From NCBI GenBank assembly GCA_905214615.1, contig CAJMMX010000004.1:1-55800 (forward strand): a stretch of 55,800 bases of DNA. Direction: 5' to 3'. The notes beneath the pieces are model-generated. The model had not been told where the DNA came from. It searched no databases and saw only the letters and a list, made by a program, of their open reading frames with translations. Each line of letters begins with the position of its first letter. Positions within the stretch are counted from its first letter, which is position 1. Source of the stretch: an uncultured bacterium. GTDB lineage: Bacteria > Actinomycetota > Coriobacteriia > Coriobacteriales > Coriobacteriaceae. This document shows, in pieces, positions 23,674 to 32,610 of the stretch. Position numbers and translations under genes: made by a program.

Positions 23674-24577
23674 AAGAAAAAACACTGCATCGCATCTTTT
23701 GGCGAGATTCCGCGGATTGATTCAGGCGGCGGCGACGCTTGCGACCAATATTCACCTGCCTAACTTTGCCAAGGGCGGTATCTACCAGGGAGCCGGCAAA
23801 GCCGTCTGCGTGCCGGGGCTTAACTGCTACTCGTGTCCAGCGGCCTCGGGTGCGTGCCCCATCGGGTCGTTTCAGTCGGTGGTGGGATCGTCTAAGTTCA
23901 GCTTTTCGTATTACGTCACCGGAACGCTCATTCTGATCGGCGTGCTACTGGGACGTTTTGTATGCGGCTTTTTGTGTCCGTTTGGATGGCTGCAAGAGCT
24001 TCTGCATAAGATTCCCAGCAAAAAGCTCTCCACGAAAAAGCTCAAGCCGCTCACGTACATCAAGTATGCCGTGCTACTGTTTGCCGTGGTGCTGCTGCCC
24101 GTCTTGGTGGTTAACGATGTGGGTATGGGCGACCCGTTCTTTTGCAAGTACATTTGCCCGCAGGGTGTGCTCGAGGGCGCGATTCCGCTGTCCATCATGA
24201 ATACGGGAATCCGCTCCGCGCTGGGAAAGCTCTTTTCCTGGAAGCTCGCGATCCTCATTGCGGTTGCGGTGCTGAGCGTGCTGTTCTACCGCCCCTTCTG
24301 TAAATGGATTTGCCCCCTCGGCGCATTTTATGCACTCATGAACAAGGTGTCGTTGCTGGGGATTCAGGTCGATCATTGTAAATGCGTCTCGTGCGGCAAG
24401 TGCGCCAAGGTGTGCCAGATGGACGTGGACGTTACGCGTACGCCCGACCATGCCGAGTGCATTCGTTGCGGCAAATGCGTGGGCGCGTGCCCCGTCGATG
24501 CTATTAGCTTTCGCTACGGGCTGGGTGTGACTGGCGACAAACCCGCGCAGTCCACGCAAGCCTGCGAAAACAAATAG
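23666..24577 (+). CDS. NapH/RnfC-like 4Fe-4S membrane protein
   Basis: 303 residues if started at TTG 23666, overlapping the CXXC gene by 8 bp; a longer frame from 23588 would lie inside that gene. A cysteine-rich entry (CVPGLNCYSCPAASGACP), CGFLCPFGW, then membrane helices, CKYICPQG, a CKWICPLG repeat, and two ferredoxin motifs CVSCGKCAKVC and CIRCGKCVGACP. NapH/NosR-type proteins of this kind move electrons from the quinone pool across the membrane. With the TlpA-like lipoprotein downstream it probably supplies reductant to an extracytoplasmic thiol system. Confidence 0.88.
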   Translation: MDKRKNTASHLLARFRGLIQAAATLATNIHLPNFAKGGIYQGAGKAVCVPGLNCYSCPAASGACPIGSFQSVVGSSKFSFSYYVTGTLILIGVLLGRFVCGFLCPFGWLQELLHKIPSKKLSTKKLKPLTYIKYAVLLFAVVLLPVLVVNDVGMGDPFFCKYICPQGVLEGAIPLSIMNTGIRSALGKLFSWKLAILIAVAVLSVLFYRPFCKWICPLGAFYALMNKVSLLGIQVDHCKCVSCGKCAKVCQMDVDVTRTPDHAECIRCGKCVGACPVDAISFRYGLGVTGDKPAQSTQACENK

Positions 24578-24612
24578 GTACCTATATAAGTTTCGATATA
24601 AACGGAGGAACC

Positions 24613-25575
24613 ATGAAACTGTCAAAAATTGCGGCTCTGTTGATGCTGCCCGTGCTGGCGCTGACTCTCGCGGCGTGCTCTGCCCCCAAGGGCGACGCGA
24701 AGGATGCCACGAGCGGCGATGCGCAGATTGCCGAGCTTGTGGCACAAAAGCCGTCGAGCGCCGAGGAGGCGGCCAAGCTGTACCAGCAGCTGCTGCAAAA
24801 GGAAAACGAGATCTTTGCGAGCGATAACGCCCTATGGGAAAAGGTGTTCCTTGCGGCCAACAAAGACACTCCCATGATTGAGGACGGCAAGAACTACGGT
24901 GACTTCTTGCTCGATACCATCGAGGGCGCCAAGGATCAGTTTGCGGCTGACGAGCTTAAGACGCTTAAGGCCGGCGCGCAGCAGGTCAAGGAGATCGAGG
25001 ACAAGCTCATGGCGCTGGAGAAGGAGTTCCCCGGATGCGGCAGCACGCCCGGCGAGGGGGAGAGCGTCGATGCCTCGACCGCAGGCATGACCAACGGCGA
25101 GAGCGGGGAGACGAAGTTCCCCAGCTTTAAGGGCAAGGACTTGGACGGCAACGATGTAAACAGCGACGAGCTGTTCTCCAAGAACAAGGTCACCGTCATG
25201 AACTTCTGGTTTACCACCTGCAAGCCGTGCGTGGGAGAGCTGGGCGATCTGGAGAAGCTCAACAAGGAGCTTGCCGAGAAGGGCGGCCAGGTCGTGGGCG
25301 TTAATTCCTTTACGCTCGATGGCAATAAAGACGAGGTGGCTGATGCCAAGGACGTGCTTTCCAAGAAGGGCGTGACGTATAAGAACATCTGGTTTAAGTC
25401 GGACAGCGAGGCCGGAAAGTTCACCTCCAACCTGTACTCGTTCCCGACCACCTACGTGATCGACCAGAACGGTAACATTGTGGGAGAGCCGATCATGGGC
25501 GGCATCAACTCCGCTGAGCAGCGCGAGGCGCTCAACAAACTGATCGATCAGGCACTCGCGAAGAGCGAACAGTAA
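24613..25575 (+). CDS. TlpA-like thioredoxin-fold lipoprotein
   Basis: 320 residues. Lipobox LAAC with modified Cys at about 22 after a classic signal. A helical region to about 135 is followed by a linker and a thioredoxin-like domain with active-site CKPC (FWFTTCKPCVGEL) near 200, and the cis-Pro segment SFPTTYVIDQNG. Extracytoplasmic disulfide reductase or thiol exchanger; electrons plausibly come from the upstream ferredoxin membrane protein. GGAGGAACC precedes ATG 24613. Confidence 0.9.
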   Translation: MKLSKIAALLMLPVLALTLAACSAPKGDAKDATSGDAQIAELVAQKPSSAEEAAKLYQQLLQKENEIFASDNALWEKVFLAANKDTPMIEDGKNYGDFLLDTIEGAKDQFAADELKTLKAGAQQVKEIEDKLMALEKEFPGCGSTPGEGESVDASTAGMTNGESGETKFPSFKGKDLDGNDVNSDELFSKNKVTVMNFWFTTCKPCVGELGDLEKLNKELAEKGGQVVGVNSFTLDGNKDEVADAKDVLSKKGVTYKNIWFKSDSEAGKFTSNLYSFPTTYVIDQNGNIVGEPIMGGINSAEQREALNKLIDQALAKSEQ

Positions 25576-25600
25576 GTCTGTGGGACAGACAACTGAAGGG

Positions 25601-25627
25601 GAGTCGCTGGAAACAGCGACTCTTTTT
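25601..25627 (+). terminator. Rho-independent terminator after tlpA-like gene
   Basis: Perfect 9-bp stem GAGTCGCTG/CAGCGACTC, loop GAAA, then T5. It ends the redox operon and shows that the GTG at 25580 is not a true start for the fragment downstream. Confidence 0.92.
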
Positions 25628-25645
25628 CTGCTTCGGGGTAGCATC

Positions 25646-25798
25646 ATGGGTATACGTCGAAAGGGCACGCAGCTTTTCGTGCATTGCCTGAGCGGTGCGC
25701 GAAGCAACCAAGCTGTGAGTTTTCTTAAGCGTTCTGGGTATGGCAGTGTCAAGAATATCGGCGGCATAAGCGGCTACACGGGAAAGGTGGTGCGTTAG
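25646..25798 (+). pseudogene. Rhodanese domain, C-terminal half only
   Basis: 50 codons from ATG 25646. Encodes the active-site half of a rhodanese: LFVHCLSGARSNQAVSFLKRSGYGSVKNIGG, with the catalytic Cys loop CLSGAR. The N-terminal half (the usual LLDVRTPEEY segment) is absent and the region where it should be is occupied by the terminator. Either an old deletion placed the terminator against this fragment, or it is a very short protein. The frame ends 2 bp before the CoA-disulfide reductase, itself ending in a rhodanese domain, so an earlier operon of rhodanese plus reductase is likely. Confidence 0.65.
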
Positions 25799-25800
25799 CT

Positions 25801-27492
25801 ATGAAGGTGGTTATCGTTGGAGGCGTCGCGGGCGGCGCATCGGCGGCGGCACGTTTGCGCAGACTCGACGAGCAGGCCCAAATTGTCATCTTTGAGCGCA
25901 CGGGTTTTGTATCGTATGCCAATTGTGGGCTTCCGTACTACATTGGCGGCGTGATAGAAGAAGAGAGCGCATTGACGCTGCAGTCTCCCAAGGGCTTTTG
26001 GGATCGCTTTCGCATTGCGGTCAAGACGAGTCACGAGGTGTTTGCCATCCATCCCGATTCGCATACGGTCGAGGTTCGCAATATGCTGACGGGCGAGGAA
26101 TTTGTCGAGACGTATGACAAGCTCATCCTGTCGCCGGGTGCAAAGCCGATTCGCCCTGCGTTGCCGGGCATCGACTCGGATAAAATCTTTAGCCTACGCA
26201 CCGTTGAGGACACGCTGCGTATTCACAGCTATGTTCGAGAGCGGCGACCGAGCAGTGCCGTCGTGATCGGCGGCGGCTTCATTGGCGTCGAGACGGCGGA
26301 GAATCTGTGCGAGCTGGGGCTCCAGGTGACCCTTCTGCAGCGTCCCGTCCAGCTTATGAACAACCTGGATTACGACATGGCGACCCTTTTGCATACCGAG
26401 GTGCGTGAGCACGGTATCGATCTGCGCCTCAAGGCCGATGTGACAGGTTTTGAGGAAGTTGATGGCCGCGTTGTCACCCATGTTGCGGGCGATGGCCCTA
26501 TCGGAGCCGATATGGTACTGCTTGCCATTGGCGTGGCACCTGAGAGCCATCTGGCGCAAGAGGCGGGGCTCGAACTGGGCATCAAGGGGGCTATTGTGGT
26601 CAACGACCGCATGGAGACCTCTGCTGCCGACGTGTATGCCGTGGGCGATGCCGTGCAGGTCACGCATCAGGTGACCGGCGAGGACGCGGTCATTTCGCTC
26701 GCCGGCCCCGCCAACAAGCAGGGGCGTGTCGTCGCCGATGTCATAGCCGGCATGGACAGCTGCTACCTCGGATCGTTGGGCTCATCGGTTATCAAGGTAT
26801 TCGACTTGACGGCGGCAAGCACGGGACTATCCGAAAAGGCAGCACACGCGGCGGGAATTGACTGCGACAGCGTGGTCCTGTCGCCCGGTTCGCATGCGGG
26901 TTATTATCCGGGTGCAACGCCCATGACCATGAAGGTTGTCTTCGAGAAGCAGGGATTGCGCCTGCTGGGTGCGCAAATCGTGGGCATCGATGGTGTGGAC
27001 AAGCGTATCGACGTTCTGGCGACTGCCATCCAGGCAGGCATGCGCGGCGATAGGCTTAAGGATTTGGACCTAGCATACGCGCCGCCGTATTCATCGGCGA
27101 AGGATCCCGTCAATATGGCGGGCTTTATGATCGAGAACCTCAATCGCGGCATACTGGCGCAGTGGCATTGGGAGGATGAGCCCAACTTGCCACGCGATGG
27201 CAGCGTGCAGCTGCTCGATGTTCGTACGGAAGGGGAGTATGAGCGCGGGCATATCGATGGTTTCGTAAACATTCCCGTCGATGATCTGCGCAATCGCCTG
27301 GGCGAGCTCGACCGGGCCAAGCCGGTTTACGTGATTTGCCAGAGCGGCATTCGCAGCTACATTGCTTGCCGCATTTTGGCGCAGCATGGCTTTGAGTGCT
27401 TTAACTTCTCGGGCGGCTATCGCTTCTTTGCAGCCGTGACTGAGGCTCGCCGCGGCAGCGCTAACGTTATGCCGTGCGGGCTCGAAAAGTAG
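25801..27492 (+). CDS. CoA-disulfide reductase-type flavoenzyme with C-terminal rhodanese
   Basis: 563 residues. FAD-binding VVIVGGVAGGASAA at the start, single redox Cys42 (SYANCGLPYY) as in CoA-disulfide/NADH oxidase family, NAD(P) motif VVIGGGFIGVETAE near 155, second FAD motif VYAVGDAV, dimerisation domain, then from about 470 a rhodanese domain (LLDVRTEGEYERGHIDG, CQSGIRSY). CoADR-RHD enzymes reduce CoA persulfide or polysulfide. With the TlpA/4Fe-4S genes upstream this suggests sulfur or thiol redox work. Cytosolic homodimer. Confidence 0.92.
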   Translation: MKVVIVGGVAGGASAAARLRRLDEQAQIVIFERTGFVSYANCGLPYYIGGVIEEESALTLQSPKGFWDRFRIAVKTSHEVFAIHPDSHTVEVRNMLTGEEFVETYDKLILSPGAKPIRPALPGIDSDKIFSLRTVEDTLRIHSYVRERRPSSAVVIGGGFIGVETAENLCELGLQVTLLQRPVQLMNNLDYDMATLLHTEVREHGIDLRLKADVTGFEEVDGRVVTHVAGDGPIGADMVLLAIGVAPESHLAQEAGLELGIKGAIVVNDRMETSAADVYAVGDAVQVTHQVTGEDAVISLAGPANKQGRVVADVIAGMDSCYLGSLGSSVIKVFDLTAASTGLSEKAAHAAGIDCDSVVLSPGSHAGYYPGATPMTMKVVFEKQGLRLLGAQIVGIDGVDKRIDVLATAIQAGMRGDRLKDLDLAYAPPYSSAKDPVNMAGFMIENLNRGILAQWHWEDEPNLPRDGSVQLLDVRTEGEYERGHIDGFVNIPVDDLRNRLGELDRAKPVYVICQSGIRSYIACRILAQHGFECFNFSGGYRFFAAVTEARRGSANVMPCGLEK

Positions 27493-27502
27493 CGCGCATT
27501 GG

Positions 27503-27534
27503 AATGTGACAAAGTGACAGCCTCTTTGTCGCAT
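27503..27534. repeat. Hairpin repeat R2 (TGTGACAAAGGG family)
   Basis: AATGTGACAAAGTGACAG...CTTTGTCGCAT just after the reductase gene. Flanked on the right by GATGTTATATGCGGGA, as after R1. May act as a transcript end for the gene; no U-run. Confidence 0.8.
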
Positions 27535-27713
27535 CGGGGATGTTATATGCGGGATGGTGCGCCATGCGGCGTGCTGTCCCGTTCGTTTTTTGGCGCGGTT
27601 CGTTACATTCCTCACTGGTATCGGCCAAAAATGAGGATAGAGTAGGACAAACGCGCCGAACGTGAACGGCGGGGGAGCGGGCGAGCGCGCCCGCGCGAGA
27701 GAGGTTGCCGTCC

Positions 27714-30700
27714 ATGCTGGATCTCAGGGTTATTTGCAAAAGGTACGTTACGCAGTCGTTTACGCAGGTAGCGCTCGACAGCGTAAGCCTGTCTTTTCGC
27801 GATAACGAGTTCGTAGCCATTCTGGGTCCCTCGGGTTCGGGTAAGACTACGATGCTCAACGTCATCGGTGGACTCGATCATTTTGATTCGGGCGATCTGC
27901 TGATCGACGGCATCTCGACCAAGGACTTCAACGACCGCGATTGGGATGCCTATCGCAATAATCGCATCGGCTTTGTGTTCCAGAGCTATAACCTCATTCC
28001 GCATCAGAGCATTTTGGAAAACGTGGAGTTGGCGCTTACGCTCACGGGCGTGGGGCATGCCGAGCGCCGCCAACGTGCACGCAAGGCGCTCGAGGCAGTC
28101 GGTCTGGGCGAGCACGTTGACAAGCGCCCGAGCCAGCTTTCGGGCGGGCAGATGCAGCGCGTGGCCATTGCCCGCGCCCTGATCAATGACCCCGAGATTG
28201 TGCTGGCTGACGAGCCGACCGGCGCCTTGGATTCAACGACGTCCGTCCAGGTCATGGATTTGCTCAAGGACGTTGCGCGCGACCGTCTGGTCATCATGGT
28301 CACGCACAATCCCGAGCTGGCGTACAAGTACGCCACGCGCATTGTCAACCTGGCGGACGGCAAGGTCACCGACGATTCAGATCCCTTTGATGCTGCCGAG
28401 CCCGCGCGTCGCGAGGCCAAGCCCACGCGCAAAACCTCGATGAGCTTTGTGACAGCGCTGGGGCTTTCGGCGCGAAACCTTTTGACCAAGAAGGGCCGTA
28501 CGGCTATGACGGCCTTTGCTGGTTCGATCGGCATTATTGGCATCGCGGCGATTCTGGCGCTCTCCAATGGCGTAAACGGCTACATCAAAAAGGTCGAGGA
28601 GGACACACTCTCGAGCTACCCGCTTACGATTTCCAAACAAGATTACGACCTGTCGTCCATGATGGGCGGGCATGGGGCCACGGATGACGATACGTCCAAG
28701 AACGAGGGTTCGTCCGACGACGGCACCGACGGCAAGGCTCAGGGGACCGATAAGATCCCTGTGGTCACGGCCGTAAAGGATATGTTCGCAAGCGTTAAGT
28801 CCAACGACATGACGAGCTTTAAGGCATGGCTCGATGCCGGTGGCGACGGCATCGATAAAGAGGTCAACGCCATTCAGTACGGCTACGGCGTGACGCCGGT
28901 TGTCTATCGTGCCGGCAAGGGCGATGAGAAGCCTGTCCGGCTGGTGCCCAACGCCATGACCGAGGCCATGAGCGGAGGCGCGAGCTCGGCGGCAACGGTG
29001 AGCATGGATTCCATGGGAACCTCGGTCTTTAACGAGATGATTGACGATCAGAGCCTGCTCGACAGCCAGTACGATGTCGTTGCCGGCCATTGGCCTACGT
29101 CCGCCAACGAGGCCGTGATGGTGCTTTCGAGCCGCGGAACGGTGGGCGACTACACGCTCTACAGTATCGGCGCGCTGGATATCGATGAGCTTAACGACCT
29201 GGTTAACAGTGCCATGACGGCCGACGGCAAGGTCAAGACGCCCAAGACCGGCAGCGACTTTACCTACGACGATGCACTGTCCACGACGTTTAAGGTGTTG
29301 TCGCCGGCCGATGCCTATCGCAAAAACGAAGAGACCGGCATGTGGACTGACATGTCTGGCGACGCCGACTTTATGAAAACCAAGGTTGCCGACGGTATTG
29401 ACGTGCGCATTGTGGGCGTGGTGCGACCCAACGAGACGGCAAACGCGAGCGCATTGTCCCCGGGCATTGTCTATACGCATGCGCTGACTCGCCAGCTTAT
29501 GGAGCGTGCTGCCGATTCGCAGATTGTGCAGGAGCAGCTTGCCCACCCCGAGACGGATGTCTTTACGGGCAAAACCTTCGACGAGCTGCAGGGCGAAGCC
29601 AAGCAGGGCGTGGATTTGGGCAGTATGTTCAGCGTAGACGAGGCGGCACTGAAGAGCGCGTTCTCTCTCGATGCATCTGCGCTCTCGGGCGCAGCCGGCG
29701 GTATGGACCTTTCTGGTCTCGACTTGTCCGGGCTGGACATTGACCTTTCGGGTGTTGGGAGGGACATCGACTTTAGTGACATCATGGCCAAAGCGCCGGC
29801 CCCAGATTTCTCGGGCATCTTTGACGGTCTGGAACTCACACCCGAGCAAATGCAGCAGGTGGGAGCACTTGCCAACCAGCTGTTTGAGGGCTTTATGCGC
29901 TCTGATCAGTTTAAGGCGCTGTCACCCGAAGACCTTAAAGACGCGTCAAAGCTCGCTGCCGCATTCTCGGCATATCTTGAGAATGATGCCGCAGCCCAGC
30001 AAATTTTGGCACAGCTCAAAGCGCTCGGCGGCGATGCCCTGGCCGAGCGTCTGCAGCAGGTGATGGGCGACTATGTGCAAAAGCAGCTGGCTCCGTATTT
30101 GCAGCAGTCTATGGATCAGGTGATGAAGGCGGTCAGCGAGCAGATTGCGACGACGGTATCAACCCAGCTCAAGGCGGGTGTGGCAGGGCTCATGGACCAA
30201 ATGGCGACGCAGATGTCTTCGAGTTTTGCCAACCTGGCGAGCGCCATGCGCGTGGATGCGGGCGCCTTTGCTCGTGCCATCCACTTCAACATGGACGCCG
30301 AGGACCTGAGCTCGCTCATGATGAGCTATGCCAAGGCGTCGAAGCTCACCTACGACAACAATCTGACCACGTTGGGCTATGCGGACGAGGCGGACCCCAT
30401 TTCGGTCAAGATTTTCCCGCGCGACTTTGAGGCCAAGGAGCGCGTGCTCGATCACATCGATGCGTACAACAAGCAGGTCAAAGCTGCTGGCCACGACGAG
30501 CAGGCAATCTCGTACACCGACTACATGGGCATCATCATGGGTTCGGTGACCGACATCGTGAACACCATCAGCTTGGTGCTCATCGCATTCGTGAGCATCA
30601 GCCTGGTCGTGAGCTCCATCATGATCGGCATCATCACCTACATCAGCGTACTGGAGCGCAAAAAGGAGATTGGCATCCTACGCGCGATCGGCGCGTCGAA

Positions 30701-30968
30701 GCGTAACGTGGCCAACGTATTCAATGCCGAGACCTTTATCGAAGGTCTCATTGCCGGCGTCTTTGCTATTGTCGTCGTGGTGGCCGTGAGCTTTCCGGTT
30801 AATGCCTGGGCGCTTGCGGCCAAACAGGTACCCAATCTGATGAGCCTGCCCGTGCAGGATGCGCTGATGCTCATTGCAATTTCTGTGTTGCTGACGGTTG
30901 TTGCCGGCCTGCTGCCGGCTCGCAGCGCATCCAAGAAAGACCCTGTGGAAGCCCTGCGTTCCGAATAA
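27714..30968 (+). CDS. Fused ABC ATPase/FtsX-type permease with large external domain
   Basis: 1084 residues from ATG 27714 (AGAGAGG upstream). Residues 1-225: ATPase with Walker A GPSGSGKT (38-45), signature LSGGQ (142-146), Walker B VLADEPTGALD and H-loop VTHN. About 255: first membrane helix (GIIGIAAILALSNGVN), then some 600 extracytoplasmic residues including a repetitive DLSGLDLSGLDIDLSG patch near 668 and a helical section. Three more helices at the C-terminus (TISLVLIAFVSISLVV; LRAIGASKRNVANVF is the FtsX signature). MacB topology, four helices per monomer, likely a mechanotransmission or export pump; in Gram-positives such proteins act on peptides or lipids. Its stop overlaps repeat R3. 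Confidence 0.9.
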   Translation: MLDLRVICKRYVTQSFTQVALDSVSLSFRDNEFVAILGPSGSGKTTMLNVIGGLDHFDSGDLLIDGISTKDFNDRDWDAYRNNRIGFVFQSYNLIPHQSILENVELALTLTGVGHAERRQRARKALEAVGLGEHVDKRPSQLSGGQMQRVAIARALINDPEIVLADEPTGALDSTTSVQVMDLLKDVARDRLVIMVTHNPELAYKYATRIVNLADGKVTDDSDPFDAAEPARREAKPTRKTSMSFVTALGLSARNLLTKKGRTAMTAFAGSIGIIGIAAILALSNGVNGYIKKVEEDTLSSYPLTISKQDYDLSSMMGGHGATDDDTSKNEGSSDDGTDGKAQGTDKIPVVTAVKDMFASVKSNDMTSFKAWLDAGGDGIDKEVNAIQYGYGVTPVVYRAGKGDEKPVRLVPNAMTEAMSGGASSAATVSMDSMGTSVFNEMIDDQSLLDSQYDVVAGHWPTSANEAVMVLSSRGTVGDYTLYSIGALDIDELNDLVNSAMTADGKVKTPKTGSDFTYDDALSTTFKVLSPADAYRKNEETGMWTDMSGDADFMKTKVADGIDVRIVGVVRPNETANASALSPGIVYTHALTRQLMERAADSQIVQEQLAHPETDVFTGKTFDELQGEAKQGVDLGSMFSVDEAALKSAFSLDASALSGAAGGMDLSGLDLSGLDIDLSGVGRDIDFSDIMAKAPAPDFSGIFDGLELTPEQMQQVGALANQLFEGFMRSDQFKALSPEDLKDASKLAAAFSAYLENDAAAQQILAQLKALGGDALAERLQQVMGDYVQKQLAPYLQQSMDQVMKAVSEQIATTVSTQLKAGVAGLMDQMATQMSSSFANLASAMRVDAGAFARAIHFNMDAEDLSSLMMSYAKASKLTYDNNLTTLGYADEADPISVKIFPRDFEAKERVLDHIDAYNKQVKAAGHDEQAISYTDYMGIIMGSVTDIVNTISLVLIAFVSISLVVSSIMIGIITYISVLERKKEIGILRAIGASKRNVANVFNAETFIEGLIAGVFAIVVVVAVSFPVNAWALAAKQVPNLMSLPVQDALMLIAISVLLTVVAGLLPARSASKKDPVEALRSE

Positions 30969-30999
30969 TGTGACAAAGGGGCAGTCCCTTTGTCACATT
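30967..30999. repeat. Hairpin repeat R3 (TGTGACAAAGGG family)
   Basis: Perfect or near-perfect 13-bp arms, AATGTGACAAAGG/CCTTTGTCACATT, beginning inside the TAA stop of the exporter gene. Confidence 0.88.
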
Positions 31000-31052
31000 G
31001 GGGGCCCAATTACCGTTCGGCACGTTAAGGGTCCCCGCTCCCCGCTTAACAC

Positions 31053-31092
31053 TTGACGAAGAATCTCCATCTTTATATACCTATCGGTAGGC
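31053..31092 (+). promoter_or_regulatory. Promoter and TetR-type operator for MFS gene 1
   Basis: TTGACG (31053-31058), 17 bp, TATACC (31076-31081). An imperfect palindrome ACCTATCGGTAGGC (31079-31092) overlaps the -10 and matches the perfect palindrome found before the agmatine-deiminase-like gene at 33316. It ties this MFS gene to the TetR regulator encoded at 32611. Confidence 0.6.
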
Positions 31093-31127
31093 ATATAGGT
31101 TGCATTGCCGATAGAAACGGAGTAACC

Positions 31128-32408
31128 ATGACTCTCATCGCACCAGCCGAAAAGGACCGCCCCCGTGAGAGCGGCGCATTTGCTTGGATTGTCGTTATTG
31201 CGCTCGGTTTAATGTCTGCGGGAACAACCGGCACCTACAGCATCATTGCCGGCTCATTCATCGCTCCTGTATGTGAAGACCTGGGCTTTGACTACACTTC
31301 TTTCTCTTTCTATTTCACCGCGATTCTTCTTGGCCTTGCGCTTGGGCTTCCGCTTTTGAGTCGTTTCATTCCAAAAGTAATCGGCAAACCATGGCATATT
31401 TGCGTTGAACTCGTCCTTATTGCCGCCGGCGCCGCAATGGCGTTCTACACCGAGGTCTGGATGTTCATCGTCTCCGCCGCAGTGATCGGCATCTGCTTTT
31501 CGTTCACAACGGGTGTCTGCATGTCCGATGTCATTGACCAATGGTTCAGTAAATCGTCTGGTCTTGCCATCGGCCTTGCGTGGGGCGTTAATTCTCTCTG
31601 CACGCTGCTATTGAGTCCTGTCATTACACTGGTCATCGAGCAGCAAGGCTGGCGTACGGGTTACATCGTACTTGCGGCCGTTTCTGCAGCCATGATATTG
31701 CCCACAAGCGCATTTATCATTCGCCTTAAGCCTTCTGATCGCAATATGCTTCCGTACGGAGAGACTACCTCCGAAACCCATGAGAGCTACAGCGCCGATG
31801 AAAAGGAAGATGTCTCTTCGGGCATGGCGCTCCGCGATGCCGCGAAAACGCCATCTTTTATTCTCTGTGCCCTTCTGCTCTGCGTGGCGCAACTCACCTG
31901 CTGCATGAACCAGCTGTTCCCGACCTATGCAAGCGAGGTCGGCTTCAATCCCATCGTGGGAAGCCTAATGGTTTCGGCGGCCTCGCTCTCCGATATTTTC
32001 CTAAATCCCTTCGTAGGCAAAACATGCGACAAGCTCGGTGCTATTAAAGCAACGGTCGCATGGACGGGAGTCAGCATTCTTTCATTCCTACTTCTCATCT
32101 TTGGCGGAAGCAACGAGACCGTTTCCATCATCGCGGCCGGCGTAAACGACGTCATGTTCGCCATCGTTGGAACTGCAATGCCGATGATTCTCCTCTCGCT
32201 CTTCGGATCACGCGATTTTGGAAGGATCTATTCGATTATTTGCTCAGCGGGCTATGTTGTCGGAGCTTTCGGAATGCCAGTCATGATGAAGGTTTACGGT
32301 ATGGCAGGGTCTTTCCAAGGAGTATTCGTCTTCTGTATCATCTGCAACCTTCTGATTGCGACATTTGCTTTAGTTTCCGGTCTCCTCAATAAGACTACCG
32401 CGAAATAA
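31128..32408 (+). CDS. MFS transporter, OFA (oxalate/formate antiporter-like) type, copy 1
   Basis: 426 residues from ATG 31128 (ACGGAG upstream). Twelve predicted membrane helices; first helix WIVVIALGLMSAGTTGTYSIIAGSF followed by VCEDLGFDYTSFS, with a central cytoplasmic loop of charged residues around 210-235. The protein is strongly similar to copy 2 at 35850 along its whole length (shared CMNQLFPTYA, VGFNPIVG, VNDVMF, GSRDFGRI), yet its codons are more AT-rich than copy 2. Probably carries substrate or product of the deiminase/transcarbamylase pathway; the OFA subfamily assignment is by pattern. Confidence 0.88.
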   Translation: MTLIAPAEKDRPRESGAFAWIVVIALGLMSAGTTGTYSIIAGSFIAPVCEDLGFDYTSFSFYFTAILLGLALGLPLLSRFIPKVIGKPWHICVELVLIAAGAAMAFYTEVWMFIVSAAVIGICFSFTTGVCMSDVIDQWFSKSSGLAIGLAWGVNSLCTLLLSPVITLVIEQQGWRTGYIVLAAVSAAMILPTSAFIIRLKPSDRNMLPYGETTSETHESYSADEKEDVSSGMALRDAAKTPSFILCALLLCVAQLTCCMNQLFPTYASEVGFNPIVGSLMVSAASLSDIFLNPFVGKTCDKLGAIKATVAWTGVSILSFLLLIFGGSNETVSIIAAGVNDVMFAIVGTAMPMILLSLFGSRDFGRIYSIICSAGYVVGAFGMPVMMKVYGMAGSFQGVFVFCIICNLLIATFALVSGLLNKTTAK

Positions 32409-32462
32409 CCTGACCAACGAACTGCCCTTCAGCCCTGTCATTTGTCTCCGCAAGTTAAAACG

Positions 32463-32505
32463 AAATTGGGGCCGATTCCAACATAGCTGGAATCGGCCCC
32501 AATTT
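32463..32505. terminator. Bidirectional terminator, 18-bp perfect stem
   Basis: Arms 32463-32480 and 32488-32505, starting AAATTGGGGCCG, loop ACATAGC, with A-run on one side and T-run on the other. Lies between the convergent MFS and TetR genes. Confidence 0.92.
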
Positions 32506-32610
32506 CTATTCAACAACTTTTGCAATCATCGCGAACACGGGTTTCGAACCATTCCGCGACCCCGCAAGTCGTCGCATCGCGCTTGCCAAGGTGCCTCTGT
32601 TATTACGCGC

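Noticed and set aside
25580..25645. GTG start for a 72-residue rhodanese
   Set aside because: The added codons run through a clear rho-independent terminator, so translation from there is unlikely.
27705..27713. TTG start for the exporter three codons earlier
   Set aside because: It would begin almost on top of the AGAGAGG ribosome site; ATG 27714 is properly spaced.
32539..32550. tRNA T-loop-like GGTTTCGAACC
   Set aside because: No acceptor, D or anticodon stems fit around it.
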